NCBI GenBank assembly: GCA_003558145.1
Contig: PWMP01000140.1
Span: 1-6,104, forward strand
Length of the DNA: 6,104 bases
Reading direction: 5' to 3'
DNA from: Elusimicrobiota bacterium
GTDB lineage: Bacteria; CG03; SLGR01; PWQF01
Shown here: one piece after another, positions 1-5,289 of the stretch
Layout of the letters: each line of letters begins with the position of its first letter
Numbering within the stretch: position 1 is the first letter of the stretch
Notes under the pieces: generated by a model
What the model saw: the letters and a program-made list of their open reading frames with translations, nothing else
What the model was told of the DNA's origin: nothing
Databases searched by the model: none
Translations under genes and position numbers: made by a program

Positions 1-1
1 T

Positions 2-883
2 ACTTCAAGCGTAAGTGTACCTCCCGGAGCCATAGAGATGGCTTCCGGCTCCTCTTCCCAGTCGGCTGTGCAGGCTTTCAGCGCTTCCGGGACCCAGACA
101 ACGGTAAAGGCAAGCTCAGTAGGAGGATTTGCGTCGCTTCTGTTTTCAAAACAGGGTATTGTGGGGGCGTTGGAAAATGTGGTAAGTGATATTTACACCA
201 TAGAGATTGACGATCCGGAAAATGATGTTGAGTTGGCGGGGCAACTTATGCTGAACCTTAACTTTGACTTTTTTGAGATGGGCGCAAGGGGAGGCGATGC
301 GGGACAGCTCAACATAAGGCGGAAGAATGATTCCGGAGAGTGGGAGGTGGTTGAAGGTGTCGTATCGGTTGATGAGACTAATAGAACTGTCTCCGTTGAA
401 GTTTCCGGCCTGAATTCAGCCTCGGCGTATTCAGCTTCTTCGCCCCAATCCGGTTCGCAGGGAGGCCAGTATGCCGTATTTTACGGTATACCTGCCCCTG
501 AGTCTCCTGACAGTTACGCCGGCTCATCCTTCAGTATCTATAATTTTCCCAACCCGTTTAACCTTGAAGTTAAAAACGTAACGCTGCAGAACGCCGGCGG
601 CCTTTCCGCGCAGCAGCAGGTGAAAGGAACCGTGCTTAAATACTATCTGCCGGATAAGTACGGCATTGATACGGTGAAGTTTCACATATTCAATATAGCC
701 GGAGAAAAAGTCCGCACAATAAAACATACTCCTTCTGACGGAGGAGGACATATATACTTTTCAGAGTGGGACGGCCGCAACGACAGCGGCCGCAGTGTCG
801 CCAGCGGGGTATATTTCCTAATGGCGGAGATAGACGGGGAGATTGTAACTAAAGAACCGCTGAAGCTGGCGGTGATAAAATAG
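2..883 (+). CDS. C-terminal part of a large secreted/surface protein with FlgD-like (type IX-like) C-terminal domain; 5' end outside window
   Basis: The reading frame is open from base 2, so this is the 3' part of a longer gene. The in-frame residues before the first ATG (position 38) read SVSVPPGAIEM, a run typical of the interior of large surface proteins, and residues after that ATG show no signal peptide. A Ser/Gly/Gln-rich linker (around 410-520) precedes a C-terminal module starting at NFPNPFN (about 543-563). The module continues with FNIAGEKVRTI, then SEWDGRNDSGR and VASGVYFL, and ends in a short basic tail. This is the FlgD Ig-like/type IX-like sorting-domain pattern, in which a C-terminal beta-sandwich can act as a secretion or anchoring signal. 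The upstream part resembles beta-rich modules but I recognise no enzyme. A PorV/PorQ-family gene follows 15 bases later, probably co-transcribed, which supports export to the cell surface. Function of the whole protein is unknown. Confidence 0.85.
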   Translation, partial: TSSVSVPPGAIEMASGSSSQSAVQAFSASGTQTTVKASSVGGFASLLFSKQGIVGALENVVSDIYTIEIDDPENDVELAGQLMLNLNFDFFEMGARGGDAGQLNIRRKNDSGEWEVVEGVVSVDETNRTVSVEVSGLNSASAYSASSPQSGSQGGQYAVFYGIPAPESPDSYAGSSFSIYNFPNPFNLEVKNVTLQNAGGLSAQQQVKGTVLKYYLPDKYGIDTVKFHIFNIAGEKVRTIKHTPSDGGGHIYFSEWDGRNDSGRSVASGVYFLMAEIDGEIVTKEPLKLAVIK

Positions 884-888
884 GGGGT

Positions 889-893
889 GGAGG
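889..893 (+). promoter_or_regulatory. Shine-Dalgarno GGAGG that decides the start of the PorV/PorQ-like gene
   Basis: GGAGG lies 5 bases before the ATG at 899. The longer alternative start, GTG at 887, would put this ribosome-binding site inside the coding region and add MEED in front of the signal peptide, so ATG 899 is preferred. Confidence 0.75.
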
Positions 894-898
894 AAGAT

Positions 899-1846
899 AT
901 GAAAAATTTAATTATAATTTTAGTTTTAGCTTTAATTGCGGCGCCCGGGGCCCTGCTTGCCGGCGGGGCCGGAACAACCGGGGCACAGTTTTTGAAAATT
1001 GACGCTGCGGCGAGGCCTATAGGAATGGGCGGAGCTTACTCGGCAGTAAGTCCGGACCCAAGCAGCATATTCTATAACCCGGCCCTCACTGCATCAGCCC
1101 CTCAGAGAACTATTTCCGGAACTTACCTTAGCTACTTTCAGTCTGCAAACTACGGCAGCTTTGCCGGTGTTCTGCCTGTCGGAGAGGGCTCTATAGGATT
1201 AGGAGTAAGCTATCTCGGGGTTACGGGCATACCCAGAAGGGGTGTGGATGACGTTGACGATCCTGACGGAACCTCAAAAGCGGATGATGACTTCGGGGCT
1301 TCGGACGTTATGTTTGCCGTGTCTAAAGCATGGAAGAATGCCGCGCCTTCAATCCTTGAAAACCTGGACCTGGGAATATCCCTTAAAATTATTTACCTGA
1401 CTCTTGACGATAAGAGCGCTTTCAGCGCTATGGCGGACCTGGGGGCATATTATCCTTTGTCCGATTCTTTTGCGTTCGGACTGAGCCTGCAGAACATAGG
1501 TATGCCTGTAAAATATGATAAAAAAGAAGACCCCCTTCCCCTTGGCGTGAGGGCGGGAGCCGCTTACAGGACACCCCTTGAAGGCCTGAGCGGGGCTTTG
1601 GACCTTAACCATTATATAGTTGATGAAATATTGTACGCGTCGCTGGGCGCCGAGTACTGGATTGCTGAAACATTTGCGCTAAGGGCGGGATATAAGTATG
1701 GATATGACACTAATGTTTTGGGGGCAGTAGCGGGCCTTGGCACGGGAATAGGTTTTAGAAGGTCAGGCCTGGGCCTGGATTATGCATATGCGCCTATGGG
1801 TGAGCTGGGAAATACACACAGGCTTACACTTAGCGCCGGATTCTGA
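899..1846 (+). CDS. PorV/PorQ family outer-membrane beta-barrel protein
   Basis: This 315-residue protein starts with a clear signal peptide (MKN, then a hydrophobic Ile/Leu/Ala stretch to about residue 21, with a cleavage site near LLAGG). Directly after it comes the family hallmark: FLKIDAAARPIGMGGAYSAV, then SIFYNPAL, at about residues 31-63. The rest alternates short Gly- and aromatic-rich strands (LGVSYLGV, LSLQNIG, LRAGYKYGY, LGLDYAYAP) as in beta-barrels, and the protein ends in LSAGF, a terminal aromatic typical of outer-membrane barrel proteins inserted by BamA. Family members include PorV, which in type IX secretion carries cargo to the surface sortase PorU, and PorQ. Here the gene follows a protein with a type IX-like C-terminal domain, so a role in delivering or anchoring that protein is a reasonable inference. 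An acidic insert (VDDVDDPDGTSKADDD, around residue 115-130) may be an extracellular or periplasmic loop. The family is confident; the exact role is not. Confidence 0.88.
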   Translation: MKNLIIILVLALIAAPGALLAGGAGTTGAQFLKIDAAARPIGMGGAYSAVSPDPSSIFYNPALTASAPQRTISGTYLSYFQSANYGSFAGVLPVGEGSIGLGVSYLGVTGIPRRGVDDVDDPDGTSKADDDFGASDVMFAVSKAWKNAAPSILENLDLGISLKIIYLTLDDKSAFSAMADLGAYYPLSDSFAFGLSLQNIGMPVKYDKKEDPLPLGVRAGAAYRTPLEGLSGALDLNHYIVDEILYASLGAEYWIAETFALRAGYKYGYDTNVLGAVAGLGTGIGFRRSGLGLDYAYAPMGELGNTHRLTLSAGF

Positions 1847-1873
1847 CAGAGAAATCCTGATAAACTTTAAAAT

Positions 1874-1901
1874 TTGACATTTTCTTTGTATTTTTTATAA
1901 T
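1874..1901 (+). promoter_or_regulatory. Sigma-70-type promoter of the fur-zip operon
   Basis: TTGACA at 1874-1879 and TATAAT at 1896-1901 are both perfect hexamers, separated by 16 bases. Transcription would begin near 1908, leaving a leader of only about 20 bases before ATG 1929. The 82-base gap after the preceding gene shows no convincing hairpin-plus-T-run terminator. Confidence 0.75.
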
Positions 1902-1905
1902 ATCA

Positions 1906-1922
1906 ATGAAATTGAAATTCAT
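1906..1922 (+). promoter_or_regulatory. Fur-box-like inverted repeat, candidate autoregulatory operator
   Basis: ATGAAATT-G-AAATTCAT is a 17-base dyad with 7 of 8 arm positions complementary, in the 7-1-7 layout of Fur-family boxes with TGA and TCA at its ends. A second, weaker dyad (TTGAA at 1912-1916 and TTCAA at 1924-1928) overlaps it and runs to the start codon. The dyad begins 4 bases after the -10, over the expected transcription start, where a bound repressor would block initiation. That the protein bound is the downstream Fur-family product is inference; the match to the canonical Escherichia coli Fur box is partial. Confidence 0.5.
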
Positions 1923-1928
1923 ATTCAA

Positions 1929-2381
1929 ATGACTAAGGCAATAAAAAAGTTTAGAAAATATATAGATGAAAAAAATCTTCAGATAACCAGGCAGCGAATG
2001 GATATAGCCGAGGTTTTTTTGCAGTCCGGCCGTCACCTTAGTGTAGACGAGCTTTACGAACTGTTAAAAGAGAGAGAGATTTCTGCGGGACGGGCGACAG
2101 TATTCAGGACTCTTAAGCTGCTTAACGAATCCGGTGTGGCGGGTGAAGTTGATTTGGGTGAAAAGACAAGAAGGTATGAAGTGAAATTCGGAAATACCCA
2201 TCACGACCATCTTGTATGCACCGGATGCGGCAGATATATTGAGGTTTACAGCGGGCAGATTGAAGAAATGCAGGAAAAATTATGCGCCGAGCATGGCTTT
2301 AAGCCATCAAGCCACAGGCTTGATATTTTCGGGCTGTGCCGGAGCTGCGGTATTGAGAAAAAAAAGAAAGGTTATAGATAA
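1929..2381 (+). CDS. fur: Fur-family metal-dependent transcriptional repressor
   Basis: At 150 residues this is a normal full-length Fur-family protein. The N-terminal winged helix (about residues 15-85) includes TRQRMDIAEVF and the recognition-helix region GRATVFRTLKLLNESGV. The dimerisation and metal domain follows with HHDHLVCTGCG (residues 91-101) and CRSCG (137-141), so the two CxxC pairs of the structural zinc site (C97, C100, C137, C140) are intact. Regulatory-site ligands are present: H36, E84, H91/H92/D93/H94, E112 or E113, and H129. Where the peroxide sensor PerR has two Asp ligands this protein has Glu (E84 in RYE, E105 in YIE), which argues for Fur or Zur rather than PerR. The ATG lacks a clear Shine-Dalgarno and the leader is short. 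It overlaps the ZIP transporter gene by one base, so the two are probably made together and the repressor likely controls its own operon. The metal sensed (iron, zinc or manganese) cannot be read from the sequence. Confidence 0.9.
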   Translation: MTKAIKKFRKYIDEKNLQITRQRMDIAEVFLQSGRHLSVDELYELLKEREISAGRATVFRTLKLLNESGVAGEVDLGEKTRRYEVKFGNTHHDHLVCTGCGRYIEVYSGQIEEMQEKLCAEHGFKPSSHRLDIFGLCRSCGIEKKKKGYR

Positions 2382-3121
2382 TGTATATACTTAGAGTGTT
2401 TGCTCTGGGGCTGGCAGCAGGAATTGCCGGTACGGCAGGCGGCGGCCTTATAGCTGTTTTTACTCACAGGAAACTTAAACTGCCGATTAGCAGCCTGCTG
2501 GGTTTTGCGGCAGGAATAATGCTGGCAGTTGTCTTCAAGGAGCTTATTCCTCACGCCATAGAAGACGGGGGGCTTACCCTTGCTTCCCTGGGTATTATGC
2601 TGGGCGTTTTAGTTATGATGGCCCTTGACAATTTTCTCCCTCATAAGGAAATATCAGATGAAAACCTGAGTTGCCAGAGTTCTCTTATCCGGGTCGGCGT
2701 TTTATTGGGAGTAGGTATAGCGCTTCATAATTTTCCTGAGGGAATTGCCATCGGGACAAGTTTTGCCAGAGAGCCCGTACTGGGAATTACCATAGCACTT
2801 ATATTGACCCTTCATAATATTCCAGAGGGGATGGCTATGGCAATACCGCTGTCTGCCGCTGAAATAAGCCCCTTAAAAGTTCTGTGGTATACAACTCTGG
2901 CCGGAGTTCCAATGGGGTTGGGGTCTCTTATAGGGGGCTGGGTGGGAAAAACCTCGCCCGTGATGTTGAGTATAGGGCTTGGTTTTGCCGCAGGCGCTAT
3001 GCTTTACATAACCTGTCACGAACTTATCCCCGGTGCTCAGAAAAGAACTAATGGACACGCCGCTACAGCCGGCCTGGCTGTTGGGGTAATACTCGCAATA
3101 TTAATTCTGGCAGGTATTTAA
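2381..3121 (+). CDS. ZIP family divalent metal transporter (ZupT/GufA-like)
   Basis: This 246-residue integral membrane protein has about eight hydrophobic helices (approximately residues 4-25, 35-53, 65-82, 102-122, 134-155, 165-187, 193-212, 227-245). The ZIP metal-site signatures are HNFPEGIAIG (116-125) in helix IV and HNIPEGMAMAIP (145-156) in helix V; their His, Asn and Glu residues form the binuclear metal centre in characterised ZIPs. FKELIPHA in helix II and CHELIPGA in helix VII are further family motifs. The cytoplasmic loop between helices III and IV, often His-rich, is short here (LPHKEISDENLSCQS). ZIPs move Zn, Fe, Mn or similar divalent ions into the cytoplasm; the substrate is not predictable from this sequence. 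The start codon shares one base with the fur stop (TAATG), indicating translational coupling. AAAGG at 2367-2371 is a possible ribosome site inside fur. Confidence 0.93.
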   Translation: MYILRVFALGLAAGIAGTAGGGLIAVFTHRKLKLPISSLLGFAAGIMLAVVFKELIPHAIEDGGLTLASLGIMLGVLVMMALDNFLPHKEISDENLSCQSSLIRVGVLLGVGIALHNFPEGIAIGTSFAREPVLGITIALILTLHNIPEGMAMAIPLSAAEISPLKVLWYTTLAGVPMGLGSLIGGWVGKTSPVMLSIGLGFAAGAMLYITCHELIPGAQKRTNGHAATAGLAVGVILAILILAGI

Positions 3122-3125
3122 CCTG
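3111..3125 (+). repeat. Short inverted repeat over the ZIP gene stop codon
   Basis: CAGGT (3111-3115) and ACCTG (3121-3125) pair perfectly around a 5-base loop; the stop codon TAA (3119-3121) lies in the loop and right arm. There is no T-run after it, so it does not look like a rho-independent terminator. Confidence 0.5.
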
Positions 3126-3152
3126 TAAAAGAAATCAAATATTCTGCATATC

Positions 3153-3166
3153 CAGGTTTTCACCTG
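3153..3166 (+). repeat. Second CAGGT/ACCTG inverted repeat
   Basis: CAGGT (3153-3157), loop TTTC, ACCTG (3162-3166). The arms are identical to those of the repeat at 3111-3125, 28 bases upstream, so the four arms could pair in alternative combinations. No T-run follows. Function unknown: mRNA 3' end structure, regulator site, or chance. Confidence 0.45.
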
Positions 3167-3190
3167 ATAATAGATCAATATTACAAACCA

Positions 3191-3206
3191 TATCTTTATA
3201 TCTTTA
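3191..3206 (+). repeat. Tandem 8-base repeat TATCTTTA x2 before the isc promoter
   Basis: Two exact adjacent copies of TATCTTTA end 3 bases before the -35 hexamer. The A+T-rich position fits an UP-like element or an accessory binding site, but nothing more can be shown. Confidence 0.4.
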
Positions 3207-3209
3207 TAA

Positions 3210-3227
3210 TTGACAAATTATTGTTAA
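3210..3227 (+). promoter_or_regulatory. Inverted repeat over the -35 element, candidate IscR operator
   Basis: TTGACAA (3210-3216) and TTGTTAA (3221-3227) are inverted complements with a single mismatch, separated by ATTA. The site covers the -35 box and most of the spacer, the right geometry for repression. A dyad starting with TTGAC around an A+T core resembles IscR/Rrf2 sites, and iscR is the first gene downstream. Autoregulation by the product is inferred, not shown. Confidence 0.5.
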
Positions 3228-3238
3228 GTTACTAATAT
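3210..3238 (+). promoter_or_regulatory. Sigma-70-type promoter of the isc operon
   Basis: TTGACA at 3210-3215 and TAATAT at 3233-3238 are separated by 17 bases. The -35 is perfect and the -10 matches TATAAT at 4 of 6 positions. TATATT (3236-3241) is a better hexamer but its spacing would be 20. The expected start near 3245 leaves a short leader before the GGAGG at 3255-3259. Confidence 0.6.
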
Positions 3239-3266
3239 ATTACCCAATAAAATTGGAGGTAAATTT

Positions 3267-3716
3267 ATGAAAATATCAACCAGGGGAAGATATGCCGTAA
3301 GATGTATGCTGAATCTTGCAATTCACAGTTCTGAGGATTCTGTACCTGTTTCAAGAATATCAAAACAGGAAGGGATTTCCGCAAACTATATTGAACAGCT
3401 TTTTTTGAAACTTAAAAAGAAAAAACTTGTAACCAGCATAAGGGGCAGAAGCGGAGGCTACCGTCTTATGAAAAACCCTTCGGATATAAATATAGCTGAA
3501 ATTATTGAGGCAGTAGAAGGGCCGATAGCAACCGTTCATTGTGTCACCAAAGGAGAATGCAAACGTTATAAGATGTGTACAACAAAGTTCCTGTGGGAAA
3601 CGTTGTCAATTAAAATAAAAGAAATGTTAGAGAAAACTACACTCAAAGACCTTTGCGATACGGCAAGAGATAAAATGGGAGGGGAGTTAGAACATAAACT
3701 AACTTTCAGTATATAA
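3267..3716 (+). CDS. iscR: IscR, Rrf2-family Fe-S cluster-sensing transcriptional regulator
   Basis: At 149 residues it has typical Rrf2 length. The opening MKISTRGRYAVRCMLNLA is the family N-terminus. The winged helix includes ISANYIEQLF (37-46; E43 aligns with the site-selectivity Glu of Escherichia coli IscR) and the wing RGRSGGYRL (59-67). The cluster-binding motif C92-x5-C98-x5-C104 has the same spacing and, by my count, the same numbering as the three [2Fe-2S] cysteines of E. coli IscR, so cluster binding is expected. The start is firm: GGAGG at 3255-3259, 7 bases before ATG 3267. It heads the operon, with iscS starting 5 bases after its stop. In known systems holo-IscR represses its own isc operon when Fe-S clusters are plentiful; the dyad over the -35 would allow the same here. 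The C-terminal tail after residue 135 (MGGELEHKLTFSI) is not recognisable. Confidence 0.94.
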   Translation: MKISTRGRYAVRCMLNLAIHSSEDSVPVSRISKQEGISANYIEQLFLKLKKKKLVTSIRGRSGGYRLMKNPSDINIAEIIEAVEGPIATVHCVTKGECKRYKMCTTKFLWETLSIKIKEMLEKTTLKDLCDTARDKMGGELEHKLTFSI

Positions 3717-3721
3717 AAATT

Positions 3722-4876
3722 ATGAAGGTATATCTTGACAATAATGCTACGACGCCTGTTTCCGATGAGGTGAAGAAAGAAATGATATTTGCTATTGATA
3801 TTTACGGAAATCCGTCTTCCCTGCACCAGTTCGGAGTTGAAGCTCGGAATATTGTTGAAAAAGCCCGCCGGCGTGTTGCCGAAACGTTAGGGTGTGATGG
3901 GCAAGAGATAATATTCACATCAGGAGGAACCGAATCCGATAACCTTGCGGTAAGGGGATATCTCAAAACTACATCAAAAAAACATATAATAACTTCTGCC
4001 ACAGAGCATCATGCTGTTTACAATATATTTAACGAACTTGAAAAAGAGGGTTACCGGGTTACCCGCATAGGGGTTGATAAAAATGGAACAGTTGATATAA
4101 ATCAGTTAAAAGAAGAATTGACCGAAGATACTGCTATTGTCAGTATTATGCTTGCAAACAACGAAACAGGTACCGTTCAGCCGGTGGGTGAAATTGTCTC
4201 TGCTGTAAAATCAATGTTTCCTCATATCATTGTTCATACCGATGCTGTTCAGGCACTTGGAAAACTTAAATTCAGCGTAAAGGAATTGGGTGTTGACCTT
4301 CTTTCGGTTTCAGCTCATAAAATAAACGGTCCTAAAGGCATCGGCGCTCTTTATATTAAAAAGGGTGTTAGAATTAAGCACCTGGTATCGGGCGGTCACC
4401 ATGAGAAAAATGTACGCCCCGGTACCGAAAACGTGGCCGGTATAGCGGGATTCGGGTGTGCTGCCGAAATTGCAGTATCTAAAATTGATGAGGTTAATGA
4501 TATACTGGAAAAATTAAAATTGAAGCTTATAAAAGGAGTAAAAGAAAAAATAAAAAATATTAAGATAAATTCTGACGCTGAAAAAACACTTTCAAATACA
4601 GTCAATATAAGTTTTAATAATGTTGAAGGAGAATCTATCATAATGATGCTTGATATGGATGGAATAGCGGTTTCTACGGGGTCGGCCTGCACTTCAGGCT
4701 CGCTTGAACCGTCACATGTTCTTAAGGCGATGGGAGTTGATCCTGTCGCTGCGCAGGGTTCTATAAGGTTTTCTATGGGTAAGTACACTACAGAGGAAGA
4801 AATAGACTATCTTCTTGAAAAACTGCCTCCTGTTATAGAGAGGCTAAGGAAGATGTCGCCGCTGGAGAGGCAGTAA
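3722..4876 (+). CDS. iscS: Cysteine desulfurase IscS/NifS (PLP-dependent)
   Basis: This 384-residue class V aminotransferase-fold enzyme removes sulfur from L-cysteine, giving alanine and an enzyme persulfide. All key elements are visible: N-terminal YLDNNATTPV (4-13), SGGTESDN (67-74), TEHHAVY with the PLP-stacking H96, NNETG (146-150), HTDAVQ with D174 for the PLP ring nitrogen, SAHK with the PLP lysine K200, RPGTEN (232-237), and the loop STGSACTSGSLEPSHVL with the persulfide cysteine C323. The SACTSGSLEPSH loop is the long-loop group I type (IscS/NifS), not SufS. Length and start match the family (MKVYLDNNATTP). The gap to iscR is 5 bases and no strong ribosome site precedes it, so translation is probably coupled to iscR. 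The partners are encoded next: IscU receives its sulfur for Fe-S clusters, and MnmA receives it for tRNA thiolation. IscS versus NifS cannot be settled from one sequence, but the iscR context favours a housekeeping role. Confidence 0.95.
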   Translation: MKVYLDNNATTPVSDEVKKEMIFAIDIYGNPSSLHQFGVEARNIVEKARRRVAETLGCDGQEIIFTSGGTESDNLAVRGYLKTTSKKHIITSATEHHAVYNIFNELEKEGYRVTRIGVDKNGTVDINQLKEELTEDTAIVSIMLANNETGTVQPVGEIVSAVKSMFPHIIVHTDAVQALGKLKFSVKELGVDLLSVSAHKINGPKGIGALYIKKGVRIKHLVSGGHHEKNVRPGTENVAGIAGFGCAAEIAVSKIDEVNDILEKLKLKLIKGVKEKIKNIKINSDAEKTLSNTVNISFNNVEGESIIMMLDMDGIAVSTGSACTSGSLEPSHVLKAMGVDPVAAQGSIRFSMGKYTTEEEIDYLLEKLPPVIERLRKMSPLERQ

Positions 4877-4881
4877 AAATA

Positions 4882-5289
4882 ATGGAGCAATATTCTTCAA
4901 AAGTAATGGAGCATTTTACAAATCCGAAAAATGTCGGTGAAATAAAAAATCCTGACGGTGTTGGCCACGTCGGAAACCCGGTATGCGGAGATATAATGGA
5001 GCTTTATATAAAGGTAGATAACAAAGACGTTATCACAGATGCAAAGTTTAAGACTTTCGGTTGCGGAGCGGCAATAGCTACATCTTCTATGGTTACCGAA
5101 ATGGTAATAGGAAAGACTGTTGATGAAGCCGAAAAAGTTTCAAATATGGCCGTTACAGAGGCTCTTGGCGGTTTGCCTAAAGTAAAAATGCATTGTTCGG
5201 TGCTGGCAGAAGAAGCACTCAAAAAAGCTATTGATGATTACAGGTGCAGAACAAAAGATGAAAAAGATAATAAAGACAATAAAAGCTGA
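4882..5289 (+). CDS. iscU: IscU/NifU N-terminal-type Fe-S cluster scaffold protein
   Basis: This 135-residue protein assembles Fe-S clusters using sulfur from IscS and passes them to target proteins. The scaffold ligands are intact: C35 with D37 in GNPVCGDIM, C61 in FGCGAAIATSS, and C105 in LPKVKMHCSVLAEEAL. The N-terminus YSSKVMEHFTNPKNVG is the family signature. It lacks the middle [2Fe-2S] and C-terminal Nfu domains of full-length NifU, so it is an IscU-size scaffold, and it has no SufU-type insertion that I can see. A charged low-complexity tail (after RCRTKDEK, rich in Asp, Lys, Asn) extends past the conserved fold, and its last 11 codons overlap the start of cysE in another frame; C122 in this region is not a known ligand. 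GGAGAGG (4864-4870) inside the end of iscS may serve as ribosome site, and the gap is 5 bases. Confidence 0.94.
   Translation: MEQYSSKVMEHFTNPKNVGEIKNPDGVGHVGNPVCGDIMELYIKVDNKDVITDAKFKTFGCGAAIATSSMVTEMVIGKTVDEAEKVSNMAVTEALGGLPKVKMHCSVLAEEALKKAIDDYRCRTKDEKDNKDNKS
5242..5246 (+). promoter_or_regulatory. Possible ribosome site for cysE inside iscU
   Basis: AGGTG lies 11 bases before ATG 5258, a wide but usable spacing. It would fall within the coding region if the upstream TTG 5231 or ATG 5234 were used, which favours the ATG at 5258. Confidence 0.45.

Noticed and set aside
38..883. Complete gene starting at ATG 38, with GGAG at 26-29 as ribosome site
   Set aside because: The frame is open to the window edge, the in-frame residues before ATG 38 look like protein interior (SVSVPPGAIEM), and a start there would give an exported-type protein without a signal peptide.
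887..898. GTG 887 as the start of the PorV/PorQ-like gene
   Set aside because: It would place the GGAGG ribosome site inside the gene and add four charged residues before a normal signal peptide.
2355..2371. Run of eight A at the end of fur as a programmed frameshift site
   Set aside because: The normal frame continues only to a stop right after it, and no functional extension is apparent in the other frames; it simply encodes a Lys-rich tail.
1929..2381. PerR-type peroxide sensor
   Set aside because: The two Asp ligands typical of PerR are Glu here (E84, E105), so Fur or Zur is more likely.
3111..3170. Rho-independent terminator after the ZIP gene
   Set aside because: Stems are only 5 base pairs and neither hairpin is followed by a T-run on the + strand.
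4396..4788. Minus-strand open frame of 130 codons inside iscS
   Set aside because: It lies wholly within a strongly conserved gene, its Ser/Ile/Phe-rich translation resembles no protein family, and it is a shadow of iscS codon use.
5231..5257. TTG 5231 or ATG 5234 as the cysE start
   Set aside because: The extra residues are not part of the conserved N-terminus, no ribosome site precedes them, and the overlap with iscU would be larger.
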